6,569 nt of DNA from Bacteroidales bacterium (GTDB lineage Bacteria > Bacteroidota > Bacteroidia > Bacteroidales > UBA12077): assembly GCA_030156305.1 (NCBI GenBank), contig JASGMZ010000169.1, positions 1 to 6,569 on the forward strand. Direction: 5' to 3'. Within the stretch, counting starts at the first letter, position 1. Each line of letters starts with the position of its first letter. The notes beneath the pieces are model-generated. The model saw nothing but the letters and a program-made list of their open reading frames with translations, did not search any database and had not been told where the DNA came from. Of this stretch, positions 1 through 6,218 are shown piece by piece. The translations under genes and the position numbers were made by a program.

Positions 1-523
1 TAACGAACAATATTTTTTGGGAACGGATAACGGGGTATTTAGTTTGCTTTTTAAAGACGAAGAAAAACCTGAATTTTATATTTTACATGAACATGCTCCT
101 TCAAGTTTTCCTGTTTTAGATATTTTTTCTAAAGTAGCTTGCAGGTTAATCCAAAATGAAAAGTTAGAAACATTAGGAGAAAAAACAGAGAAAATTAACC
201 GTCGGGTACCTCTTCGTGCGACTATTGAGGATAATGTTATTTCCGGAAGCATTGTTTATATTGATTCATTCCAGAATGCGATTACCAATGTTTCTAAAGA
301 TTTATTTGAGCGAGTAGTAAAAGACAAGCCTTTTAAATTATATGTTCAGAGCAACCATCACATGATTTCAAAAATTAACCATTCGTACCACGAAACATCT
401 GTGGGTGAAATTTTAGCTATCTTTAATTCATTAAACTTACTTGAAATAGCTATAAATGGAGGGAATGCTGCTGAATTATTAAACTTAAATATAAACTCAT
501 CGATACGCATAAAATTTCAATAA
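1..523 (+). CDS. SAM hydroxide adenosyltransferase (DUF62 / SAM hydrolase family), 3' part only
   Basis: Family members hydrolyse S-adenosylmethionine to adenosine and L-methionine in the cytosol and are related to the SAM-dependent fluorinase and chlorinase. The reading frame is already open at the left edge (first full codon at base 2). About 173 residues are visible, and roughly the first 100 of a usual 270-280 are missing. The TTG at 17 is an internal leucine, because the codons before it read NEQYF and continue the family pattern 'YFLGTDNGVFSLL'. Other family-like segments are SGSIVYIDSFQNAITNV in the C-terminal domain and, near the end, LLEIAINGGNAAELL. The catalytic N-terminal half lies outside the window, so activity cannot be judged. 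The gene ends 2 bases before mazG, which suggests co-transcription. The family call is firm; the hydrolase reaction is taken from the family. Confidence 0.92.
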   Translation, partial: NEQYFLGTDNGVFSLLFKDEEKPEFYILHEHAPSSFPVLDIFSKVACRLIQNEKLETLGEKTEKINRRVPLRATIEDNVISGSIVYIDSFQNAITNVSKDLFERVVKDKPFKLYVQSNHHMISKINHSYHETSVGEILAIFNSLNLLEIAINGGNAAELLNLNINSSIRIKFQ

Positions 524-525
524 AA

Positions 526-1302
526 ATGAAAAAAGAATTAACAGCTTTTGAGCGATTAATAGACATTATGAACGAACTACGCGAGAAATGCCCGTGGGAC
601 AGAAAACAGACCATGGAATCGCTCCGAACGCTAACTATTGAAGAAACTTACGAATTGGCTGATGCCATAATAAAAAATGATTTACAGGAAATTAAAAAAG
701 AGTTAGGTGACCTGTTGCTGCATATTGTGTTTTATGCCAAAATAGGGGCAGAAAAAAATGCTTTTGACTTAACGGATGTAATTGAAGGAATAAATAAAAA
801 ACTGGTTCACCGACATCCGCATGTATTTGGCGATGTAAATGTTCAAAACAGCAAAGAGGTTGAAGAAAACTGGGAATCTATTAAATTAAAAGAAAAAGAT
901 AGAAAAAAAGCTGTATTATCGGGAGTTCCAGACTCGCTACCGGCATTGGTAAAAGCAAACCGAATTCAGCAAAAAGTTCGTGGTGTTGGTTTCGACTGGA
1001 ACGAAAGAACACAAGTATGGGATAAAGTAAAAGAAGAACTTAACGAGCTGGAACACGAAGTAGAAACCGAAGATTACGACAAGGTAGAAGCCGAGTTTGG
1101 CGATTTATTTTTTTCGTTAATCAATGCGGCCCGTTTATACGATATTGACCCCGAAACAGCACTGGAGCGTACCAACAAAAAATTTATTAAACGATTTAAC
1201 TATCTCGAAGAACAAACCCTAAAGAAAGGGATTTCGCTTAAAGACATGACATTAGACGAAATGAATATCGTTTGGGAAAAAGCAAAACAATTTGATGAGT
1301 GA
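526..1302 (+). CDS. mazG: MazG nucleoside triphosphate pyrophosphohydrolase
   Basis: MazG cleaves NTPs and dNTPs to the monophosphate plus pyrophosphate in the cytosol. It is linked to removal of aberrant nucleotides and, in E. coli, to lowering (p)ppGpp. At 258 residues it has the usual full length, with two tandem MazG domains. The N-terminal domain has the CPWD motif (22-25), the metal-binding EExxE (E39, E40, E43) and ExxD (E59, D62), followed by HRHPHVFGD (95-103). The C-terminal domain, thought from E. coli work to be the catalytic one, has GVGFDW (153-158), EExxE (E170, E171, E174) and ExxD (E190, D193). All expected metal ligands are present, so the protein should be active. The ATG lies 2 bases after the previous stop in an A-rich stretch with no Shine-Dalgarno sequence, as is common in Bacteroidota. 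A hairpin terminator follows 16 bases after the stop. Confidence 0.97.
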   Translation: MKKELTAFERLIDIMNELREKCPWDRKQTMESLRTLTIEETYELADAIIKNDLQEIKKELGDLLLHIVFYAKIGAEKNAFDLTDVIEGINKKLVHRHPHVFGDVNVQNSKEVEENWESIKLKEKDRKKAVLSGVPDSLPALVKANRIQQKVRGVGFDWNERTQVWDKVKEELNELEHEVETEDYDKVEAEFGDLFFSLINAARLYDIDPETALERTNKKFIKRFNYLEEQTLKKGISLKDMTLDEMNIVWEKAKQFDE

Positions 1303-1318
1303 TAAACGAATAAAACAG

Positions 1319-1348
1319 AAAAATCCGCTTAGCCAGGCGGATTTTTTT
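1319..1348. terminator. Bidirectional intrinsic terminator between mazG and the DUF5606 gene
   Basis: The arms TCCGC (1324-1328) and GCGGA (1337-1341) enclose the 8-base loop TTAGCCAG. The stem is preceded by five A and followed by seven T, so the A/T pairs lengthen it to 10 bp. Read on the plus strand it ends mazG with a T7 tract; read on the minus strand it ends the DUF5606 gene with a T5 tract. It sits in the only convergent gap of the window, where a shared terminator is expected. The assignment rests on sequence shape alone. Confidence 0.88.
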
Positions 1349-1372
1349 GTTTCTGCTTAATAAGTTCTATGT

Positions 1373-1861
1373 TTATTCTTCTTTTTGCTCTTCTTTCTTA
1401 TTCTCTTTTGCTTCAGTTTTTTCTTCTTTTTGCTCTTTTTCGTCTGCTTTTTTATCTTCTTCTTTTGCCTCTTCTTCTTCGTCAAAATTAAGCATTTCTA
1501 ATTTATGCAACTGATTATACCATTGAAAAACTTTCTTGATATCAGAAACATAAACCCTATCCCGGTCATAGTCGGGTAAAATTTCTTCAAAATAGCTTTT
1601 CAGTTCATCAGCAGATGATTTATGCGATATCGTTTCGCCTCCATCCTCTTTTTCATAAATAGCCTTAAACACATCTTTTAAAGCAACATCTTCGGTATCC
1701 GTAAAAATGGCAATATCTTCCAGTGCACTAATTTTTGCCGTTGCCGAAGCGTTCATCCGCTTTTTAGTTTCGAGCGATTCTACAATGATACCATGCCGTC
1801 CTTGCGATATAAATTGAAACAATCCGCCATGTCCGGAAATTGACAAAATATCTTTTAACAT
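1373..1861 (-). CDS. DUF5606 domain protein with acidic/lysine-rich tail
   Basis: This is a small conserved Bacteroidota protein of unknown function, 162 residues here. I recognise the family from the N-terminal segment, which reads ISGHGGLFQFISQGRHGIIV (8-27) and leads into ESLETKKR. The later DYDRDRVYVSDIKK motif is typical of the same family. It has no signal peptide or membrane segment, so it is probably cytosolic. Residues 127-162 are almost only Glu, Lys, Asp, Gln and Ala, a probably disordered charged tail that is likely to vary between species. It follows the DjlA-like gene by 71 bases and has its own promoter-like box at 1890-1897, so it may be transcribed alone or by read-through. 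It ends at the shared terminator. I do not assign a function. Confidence 0.92.
   Translation of the reverse strand: MLKDILSISGHGGLFQFISQGRHGIIVESLETKKRMNASATAKISALEDIAIFTDTEDVALKDVFKAIYEKEDGGETISHKSSADELKSYFEEILPDYDRDRVYVSDIKKVFQWYNQLHKLEMLNFDEEEEAKEEDKKADEKEQKEEKTEAKENKKEEQKEE
1376..1483 (-). repeat. Low-complexity Glu/Lys coding tract with an internal direct repeat
   Basis: This stretch is nearly all pyrimidine on the plus strand and encodes the charged C-terminal 36 residues of the DUF5606 protein. The 17-mer TTCTTCTTTTTGCTCTT occurs exactly at 1376-1392 and 1421-1437, 45 bases apart (15 codons, in frame). This points to expansion of the tail by slippage or a small tandem duplication. Confidence 0.75.
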
Positions 1862-1889
1862 AAATTTGATTTTTAATTTAAATGATTTA

Positions 1890-1897
1890 CAAAAATA
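1890..1897 (-). promoter_or_regulatory. Candidate -7 promoter box for the DUF5606 gene
   Basis: On the minus strand this reads TATTTTTG, an exact match to the Bacteroidota -7 consensus TAnnTTTG. It ends 28 bases before the ATG at 1861, so a leader of about 20 bases would result. No convincing -33 TTG element lies at the usual distance; a TTG lies only 10 bases upstream. In such AT-rich DNA a chance match is possible. Confidence 0.45.
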
Positions 1898-1932
1898 ATA
1901 TACATTTCAATTTTGAATTATAATTTTAAAAA

Positions 1933-2652
1933 TTAATTCATTCCACGTTCTTTTTTTATTTTCTCGTACGCTTCATTAACCCGTTGGAATTTCTCTTTGG
2001 CTTTTTGCTGAAAATCTTCACCCAAATGGCTTACCTTATCGGGATGGTATTTAACCGCCATTTTACGATACGCTTTTTTCACCTCTTCATCAGATGCTGT
2101 TGGTTCAATCTCTAAAATCTTATAAGCAGCGTTTACATCCTCTACAAACATTGATTTGATAGAATCGAAATCTCCTGAACTAACACCTAAGTACTTTGCT
2201 ATTCGCGCTATGGTATTCAATTCTCCAGCATCTACCTGCCCGTCGGCTTTTGCTACACCCAGCATTAAATGGATTAATTCCAGGCGTGATGAATAATCTA
2301 AATTTTGTTTTATCTGAATGCATACTGATTGAACCGGAATATTTTGTTTCAAAATATCTCGAAGCATACGTATGGCTTCGGCGGCAGAATCTTCACCAAA
2401 AGATTGCACAAAATATTTTTTTACATAATCTAATTCGGATTTTAATACTTTGCCATCTGCTTTCATAACAGCGGCGAGGAGTACGAGCAAACTTGCAGCA
2501 AAACTGCCGGTGGTTGTTATTGAATAACCTGACCTCTGCTGAGCATCAACATTTTCCATAAGAGAACCGAGAGCAAATCCTAAAATACCACCTAATGGGC
2601 CAAAAAATGCCCATCCTAAACCTCCGGCTATCCATTTTCCAAATTTTCCCAT
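1933..2652 (-). CDS. DjlA-like co-chaperone: TerB domain plus C-terminal J domain
   Basis: J-domain proteins stimulate the ATPase of Hsp70/DnaK; DjlA-type members are tethered to the inner membrane in E. coli. At 239 residues, this protein starts with a Gly-rich hydrophobic stretch (about 8-32) that could be a short membrane-inserting segment. A helical TerB-like domain follows (about 50-170) with two similar acidic loops, KADGKV (64-69) and KADGQV (135-140), each followed by a Glu four residues on. The C-terminal J domain (about 174-234) has the essential HPD triad at 203-205. The order matches the DjlA/TerB-DnaJ architecture. The gene starts 7 bases after coaE, so the two are probably co-transcribed. 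The J domain is certain; membrane tethering and the Hsp70 partner are inferred from the family. Confidence 0.91.
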   Translation of the reverse strand: MGKFGKWIAGGLGWAFFGPLGGILGFALGSLMENVDAQQRSGYSITTTGSFAASLLVLLAAVMKADGKVLKSELDYVKKYFVQSFGEDSAAEAIRMLRDILKQNIPVQSVCIQIKQNLDYSSRLELIHLMLGVAKADGQVDAGELNTIARIAKYLGVSSGDFDSIKSMFVEDVNAAYKILEIEPTASDEEVKKAYRKMAVKYHPDKVSHLGEDFQQKAKEKFQRVNEAYEKIKKERGMN

Positions 2653-2659
2653 AATAAAT

Positions 2660-3244
2660 CTATCGCTTACTTAATATTTTTTGATGTATATCCACAACTT
2701 GTGGTAACAACATTCTGTTATCATCATTATAAATCGTAAAATCAGCCAGTTTCATTCTTTTTTCATCACATAGTTGATTTTTTATCCGGCTTATTACTTG
2801 TTCTTTACTAATATTATCACGTTTCATCACACGTTCTATTCTGCTTTCCTGGCGGGCATGTACATTTATTATATAATCTAAATCAAGATAGGCATTGCTT
2901 TCAAAAAGTATAGCGGCTTCTTCAATCACATATTTACTTGTTTGTTTCTCTGCCCAGCTTAAAAAATACTCACGCACTTTTGGATGGACAATAGCATTTA
3001 CTTTGTCCAGTGCTTTACTGTCGTTAAAAATAATTTTCGCCAGGATATCTTTTCTCAGCTTCCCTTTATGGTAAATATCGTGTCCAAATAATTGCTGAAC
3101 TTGTTCAATAACTTCCTTATCGGTATTATATAATTCTTTTGCTTCAATATCGGCATTAAAAACAGGAACTCCAAGATGACCGAAAATTTCACAAACCAGG
3201 GTTTTCCCACTGCCTATTCCACCAGTTACTCCTACTTTAATCAT
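2660..3244 (-). CDS. coaE: Dephospho-CoA kinase
   Basis: CoaE performs the last step of coenzyme A synthesis, ATP-dependent 3'-phosphorylation of dephospho-CoA, in the cytosol. The 194-residue protein has the Walker A loop GGIGSGKT (8-15), the catalytic Asp in NAD (D32), NAIVHP (83-88), LFES (113-116) in the CoA-binding region and the lid motif RVMKRD (138-143). All key residues are intact and the length is normal. The frame is also open upstream to a TTG at 3256. The ATG at 3244 is preferred because family members start only a few residues before the P-loop (here MIKVGVTGG). It overlaps the end of ybbR by 8 bases: the ybbR stop lies inside ATGATTAA, so translational coupling is likely. The DjlA-like gene follows after 7 bases. 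Confidence 0.96.
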   Translation of the reverse strand: MIKVGVTGGIGSGKTLVCEIFGHLGVPVFNADIEAKELYNTDKEVIEQVQQLFGHDIYHKGKLRKDILAKIIFNDSKALDKVNAIVHPKVREYFLSWAEKQTSKYVIEEAAILFESNAYLDLDYIINVHARQESRIERVMKRDNISKEQVISRIKNQLCDEKRMKLADFTIYNDDNRMLLPQVVDIHQKILSKR

Positions 3245-4241
3245 TTTTACGTTCAATTAAATATTCAACTGCCTGGGGATAAAATCTTAAGGACCTGATA
3301 TACTCAGGCGAATTAGTTACCTTAACTTTTATTTTATTTTGATTTAAATTAATATCATTATAATCAACTTCTGCATCAAAAAACTGGGGTAACACTTTAT
3401 CATAATCGCTCAGGGCCACTAAATAGGATACCGATATCTCATTGGGAAATGTTCTTAACACAAGTGAATCAGGAACATTTTTAACTTTTAACGGAACTTT
3501 TAAGCTTCCTTCGGTATATTTTTCAACAGTGATAGAAATTTCTACTTTTTCATCAGAATAATCAATGTTATCATATCGATCGATGGCAATGTTTTGTTTA
3601 TAATTTTTAGTTAAATCAGGAATTTTAACTTCTTTGGTATAAATCTGATTTATCGTATCGATAATAGGATTAGCTCCGGATATAGTAATACTATCGGGTT
3701 TAATTAGAATATTGCCTTTAATCATATATTGTGATGCAGGGATTGGGTTGACTTTCGATACCACCGGAACTTTTTTACTCACCCGTTCGGTAAAATCAAA
3801 AAACAAGGTATCGGGTTGAATGGAAATAATTTGTAATTCGGAACTTATTTGCTGCTCAATTTTATTCGATAAATTTTTCGTTAACGAATAAAATTTTACA
3901 TAATCCTTTTGCGAATACAATCGCATGGGTAGTGTATTAAGATCAATAACAAAAGGTAAAAATTTATTACTAATTTTATACTCAAGTAATTTATAACCAT
4001 AACCCTTTACCCTAATATCAAAGTATTTAGGCATTTCATTAACCAAAATTTTATCTTTCGGGAAATTGGTATACCTTATCGGTAAGGTAACCTCGGTTTC
4101 ATATTCCTGTTCCAGTTGATTAAGAAACCAAAAAATGGTAGCAATAAAAACAAAGATTAAAAATACAAAAATTCTCTTGTCAGCTTTAAAATTTCGTCTG
4201 ACAAAAAATTTTTTAATATTATCTACGATATTCTTTATCAC
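3237..4241 (-). CDS. YbbR/CdaR-like single-pass membrane protein
   Basis: The protein has 334 residues. A basic N-terminal stretch (about 10-23, rich in Lys and Arg) precedes one membrane segment (about 24-41). A long extracytoplasmic part, rich in predicted beta strands, follows. The pattern just after the membrane segment (TEVTLPIRYTNFPKD, then VNEMPKYFDIRVKGYG) and the later VPVVSKVNP and VPLKVKNVP segments resemble YbbR-type repeats. In Firmicutes the related CdaR binds and regulates the diadenylate cyclase CdaA; no cyclase gene is in this window, so that role is only a possibility. The likely start is a GTG at 4241, since no in-frame ATG lies between the upstream stop and the membrane segment. 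A strong hairpin ends 16 bases before that GTG. The gene overlaps coaE by 8 bases. Confidence 0.86.
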   Translation of the reverse strand: MIKNIVDNIKKFFVRRNFKADKRIFVFLIFVFIATIFWFLNQLEQEYETEVTLPIRYTNFPKDKILVNEMPKYFDIRVKGYGYKLLEYKISNKFLPFVIDLNTLPMRLYSQKDYVKFYSLTKNLSNKIEQQISSELQIISIQPDTLFFDFTERVSKKVPVVSKVNPIPASQYMIKGNILIKPDSITISGANPIIDTINQIYTKEVKIPDLTKNYKQNIAIDRYDNIDYSDEKVEISITVEKYTEGSLKVPLKVKNVPDSLVLRTFPNEISVSYLVALSDYDKVLPQFFDAEVDYNDINLNQNKIKVKVTNSPEYIRSLRFYPQAVEYLIERKND

Positions 4242-4257
4242 TACAATTAAAATTAAA

Positions 4258-4287
4258 AAGCGTTTAAGAATCTTATCTTAAACGCTT
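4258..4287 (-). terminator. Hairpin between yajC and ybbR: terminator or leader attenuator
   Basis: A perfect 12-bp stem, AAGCGTTTAAGA (4258-4269) with TCTTAAACGCTT (4276-4287), closes a 6-base loop. On the minus strand the stem is followed by TTTAATTTTAATT, and with the two T of the stem this gives a T5 run, the form of an intrinsic terminator after yajC. The ybbR GTG start lies only 16 bases beyond it. If transcription starts at the box at 4297-4304, the hairpin falls in the ybbR leader instead and could limit elongation or ribosome access. Confidence 0.75.
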
Positions 4288-4296
4288 ATAAAAATA

Positions 4297-4304
4297 CAAA
4301 ATTA
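4297..4304 (-). promoter_or_regulatory. Candidate -7 promoter box for ybbR-coaE-djlA
   Basis: The minus strand reads TAATTTTG, an exact TAnnTTTG match, and its first three bases are the yajC stop codon. It lies just upstream of the 4258-4287 hairpin, so a transcript started here would carry that hairpin in its leader. No -33 element is evident at the usual distance. This is a motif match only. Confidence 0.4.
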
Positions 4305-4628
4305 TTTAGTTGAATTGATATCAGTAGCGTCTTTTAAAATAGCACTTTTATCGATTTTAATTTTTACATCATTGTCAATTTCAACAATAATGTAATTATC
4401 TTTAATACCATCAACTTTCCCATAAATTCCACCTGTTGTTACCACTTTATCACCTTTCTGCAATGATTCTCTGTATTTTTTCAATTCTTTCTGTCGCTTC
4501 ATTTGTGGGCGAATCATAAAGAAATAAAAAATTACGATAATTAATAATAAAGGTAAAAAAGAAGCTAAAGGACTTTGTCCTTCACTCGGTTGTCCCATTA
4601 ATAATACATACAATAAATTGTTCATCAT
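4302..4628 (-). CDS. yajC: Preprotein translocase accessory subunit YajC
   Basis: YajC is a small inner-membrane protein that associates with SecDF and the SecYEG translocon and assists protein export. The 108-residue product has a short N-terminal stretch, one strongly hydrophobic membrane segment (about 24-39, rich in Leu, Ile and Phe) and the family-defining IRPQ just after it (39-42). A basic QMKRQKELKKY region and the soluble domain with GDKVVTTGGIYGKV (59-72) follow. Length and order are normal for the family. Two ATG codons are adjacent (4628 and 4625); either could be used. The lipoprotein gene ends 25 bases upstream in the same direction, so the two are probably one unit. A hairpin follows 14 bases after the stop and may end part of the transcription. 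Confidence 0.95.
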   Translation of the reverse strand: MMNNLLYVLLMGQPSEGQSPLASFLPLLLIIVIFYFFMIRPQMKRQKELKKYRESLQKGDKVVTTGGIYGKVDGIKDNYIIVEIDNDVKIKIDKSAILKDATDINSTK

Positions 4629-4653
4629 TTTAAATTTTAATTAAGATTTATAA

Positions 4654-5067
4654 TTATTTTTTTATAACATTTGCCCGAATATACAGCGAATGTTTTCCCT
4701 GTTTTGTGTTCATTTGTACTACCACATTTTTATATTGTACCCCGCGCCTCCCTGAACTATCGAAAATAACTTCAACATACCCGGAACTTTCTGGCGGCAC
4801 CGCATTTTGTGTATACTTAGCGACCGTACAACCACATGTTGAGTATGCATCTTTAATCCATAAATCGGATGAGCCGATATTTTTAAAATTAAAAGTATAT
4901 GCAACCTGTTCCCCTTGAATCAAATTTCCAAAATTATGATATAAGGTATCAAATTTAACATTGGTTACTTCACTAACATGTGGTAAATCATTTTGTTTAT
5001 CTTTCTGATTTTTCAAAGAACATGCTGCTAAAAAAAGAAATATTATAAATAAAAAATTTTTCCACAT
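4654..5067 (-). CDS. DUF1573 (Ig-like fold) lipoprotein
   Basis: This is a small secreted protein of unknown function, 137 residues from the chosen start. Residues 1-16 form a lipoprotein signal peptide: a Lys at 3, a Phe/Ile/Leu-rich core and the lipobox LAAC with Cys16 as lipidated residue. A short polar linker follows, then a DUF1573 domain (about 37-135) with the usual FDTLYHNFGNLIQGE opening, FNFKNIG and the conserved CGC (78-80). The longer frame reaches an ATG at 5118 and a TTG at 5121, but those starts would put 17-18 polar residues before the signal peptide. A promoter-like box at 5091-5098 also lies inside that extension, so the ATG at 5067 is preferred. The protein is probably anchored in the outer or inner membrane; the neighbours (nusB, yajC) fit the conserved order but do not reveal its job. 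Confidence 0.92.
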   Translation of the reverse strand: MWKNFLFIIFLFLAACSLKNQKDKQNDLPHVSEVTNVKFDTLYHNFGNLIQGEQVAYTFNFKNIGSSDLWIKDAYSTCGCTVAKYTQNAVPPESSGYVEVIFDSSGRRGVQYKNVVVQMNTKQGKHSLYIRANVIKK

Positions 5068-5090
5068 TTTATACCTAAAAATTTGCATTA

Positions 5091-5098
5091 CAAAGTAA
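5091..5098 (-). promoter_or_regulatory. Candidate -7 promoter box for the DUF1573-yajC unit
   Basis: The minus strand reads TTACTTTG, one base off TAnnTTTG and identical to the box before nusB at 6219-6226. It ends 23 bases before the ATG at 5067, so a leader of about 18 bases is expected. The same octamer ahead of two genes here supports use as a promoter, but no clear -33 element is seen. Confidence 0.42.
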
Positions 5099-5169
5099 TA
5101 ATTATTTTTACAAACCATCAAGAAATATTATATCTCACACGAATATATTTTAGTTAATTAATTGGTTTT

Positions 5170-5229
5170 GTGGAACATCCATGTTATATTCATTTCATTT
5201 TTGTGAACTTTAGTGCATGGATGTTTCAC
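5170..5229 (-). repeat. Inverted repeat spanning the nusB stop codon
   Basis: The arms GTGGAACATCCATG (5170-5183) and CATGGATGTTTCAC (5216-5229) pair over 14 positions with one mismatch, enclosing 32 bases. The nusB stop codon (5210-5212) lies in the loop and the upstream arm is in the last nusB codons. It could be a transcript-end structure for nusB. It is not a classic intrinsic terminator, because no T-tract follows on the minus strand (the next bases are AAAACC). Confidence 0.55.
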
Positions 5230-6169
5230 CTATTAATCCACGTCCGGATTTCTTTATTTTTCCTTCGTTTTTTAAATCAACAACAATTTTATCTAACACA
5301 CCATTTATAAATATATTGCTTTTTTGTGTACTATAAAATTTAGCAATTTCAATATATTCATCCAACGTAACTTTAACAGGAATTTCATTAAATTCAATTA
5401 ATTCAGAAATAGCAAGAACCATAATTACAATATCGATAAAGGCAACACGCTCAATATCCCAGTTTTTAATATAATTGGCAATTAATTGTTGATATTCGTT
5501 ATGTTTTAATATTGTTTTACGAAACAATTGTTTTACAAAATCTTTATCATCTTCGTTTTTAAACAATGGCATTAGTTGTTCCGATTCGTCGCTCGATACA
5601 TTAAATTTTTTTAGTGTTTTAATAATCATCCCGGTAACAAATTCCATGTCATCGTTCCAATAAATACTTTGTTCTTCTAAATTTTGATGCAAAGGCTCGT
5701 GGATGATAATAATTTTTGAGTATAAATCAATAATAAACTTTTTATCTTCTTTATATGTTCGTTGCGCTGAGTTCATATAATTATGATAGTATTCCGAATT
5801 TTTAATCTCCAGATATAAATTTTTTATTAATTCAGGATAATTTACCCAGCTCAATTTATTATCGTTTAAATATTTATTAAGTTGTTTATTCTCTTCTAAC
5901 TGTTTAACCAGCTTATTATCAACAAATTTCGTATTAGGATTTAAATCTTCATTAGTAGGGACCATTTTCTGGGAAGACAATTCAATTCTTGATTGGGCAT
6001 ATTTTACAATATCAATAATCAATAACAACAAATAATGGTATAAATCGTAAGATTTTTGAATGCTAAAGAATAGCTCTTTTTCAGCCTGATTTACAGATTG
6101 TCCATGGGATTTTAAATAAGCATAACAAATTTGAAGTATTTTAATGCGTAATAATCGTCGGCTAATCAT
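5210..6169 (-). CDS. nusB: Transcription antitermination factor NusB (long Bacteroidota form)
   Basis: NusB binds NusE (S10) and boxA RNA in antitermination complexes, mainly on rRNA operons. The protein has 319 residues, more than twice E. coli NusB (139), but this length is normal in Bacteroidota. The start MISRRLLRIKILQICYAYLK matches the RNA-binding N-terminal helix region. The middle is a helical insertion of unclear role. The conserved NusB core is at about 236-298: NWDIERVAFIDIVIMVLAISE, then IPVKVTLDEYIEIAKFYS, then INGVLDKIV. The ATG at 6169 has an AAGGAG 10 bases upstream, unusual among these genes. The lipoprotein gene begins 142 bases downstream with its own promoter-like box, so nusB may be a separate unit or co-transcribed by read-through. 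Confidence 0.96.
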   Translation of the reverse strand: MISRRLLRIKILQICYAYLKSHGQSVNQAEKELFFSIQKSYDLYHYLLLLIIDIVKYAQSRIELSSQKMVPTNEDLNPNTKFVDNKLVKQLEENKQLNKYLNDNKLSWVNYPELIKNLYLEIKNSEYYHNYMNSAQRTYKEDKKFIIDLYSKIIIIHEPLHQNLEEQSIYWNDDMEFVTGMIIKTLKKFNVSSDESEQLMPLFKNEDDKDFVKQLFRKTILKHNEYQQLIANYIKNWDIERVAFIDIVIMVLAISELIEFNEIPVKVTLDEYIEIAKFYSTQKSNIFINGVLDKIVVDLKNEGKIKKSGRGLIGETSMH

Positions 6170-6179
6170 TGGTTAAGAA

Positions 6180-6185
6180 CTCCTT
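6180..6185 (-). promoter_or_regulatory. Shine-Dalgarno-like ribosome binding site of nusB
   Basis: The minus strand reads AAGGAG, complementary to the 16S rRNA tail, with 10 bases between it and the nusB ATG. No other gene in the window has such a site; their leaders are A/T-rich, as usual in Bacteroidota. It supports the chosen start, though the spacing is slightly long and chance occurrence is possible. Confidence 0.5.
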
Positions 6186-6218
6186 ACTATTTAATATTAA
6201 ATTTTAATTTTGAGACTG

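Noticed and set aside
17..19. TTG at 17 as the true start of the SAM hydrolase gene
   Set aside because: The frame is open to the left edge and the residues before it continue the family motif, so the gene is cut by the window.
1376..1483. Frameshifted or spurious end of the DUF5606 gene
   Set aside because: The frame is continuous from the conserved domain to the stop just before the terminator; a charged tail is a simpler reading.
1898..1932. Possible terminator after the DjlA-like gene
   Set aside because: The only pairing is short and all A/T; nothing stands out from the AT-rich background.
2196..2468. Plus-strand open frame of 90 codons opposite the DjlA-like gene
   Set aside because: It lies entirely antisense to a gene with clear TerB and J-domain motifs, and its translation has no recognisable domain.
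4719..4904. Minus-strand open frame of 61 codons in another frame of the DUF1573 gene
   Set aside because: It is nested in a well-supported gene and its product is not protein-like in pattern.
4706..4918. Plus-strand open frame of 70 codons opposite the DUF1573 gene
   Set aside because: It is antisense to the conserved CGC-containing domain and has no family-like features.
6170..6182. boxA-like sequence (GTTCTTAACCA on the minus strand) in the nusB leader, suggesting NusB autoregulation
   Set aside because: It matches the E. coli boxA pattern only partly (about 8 of 12 positions), and no Bacteroidota boxA consensus is known to me that would decide it.
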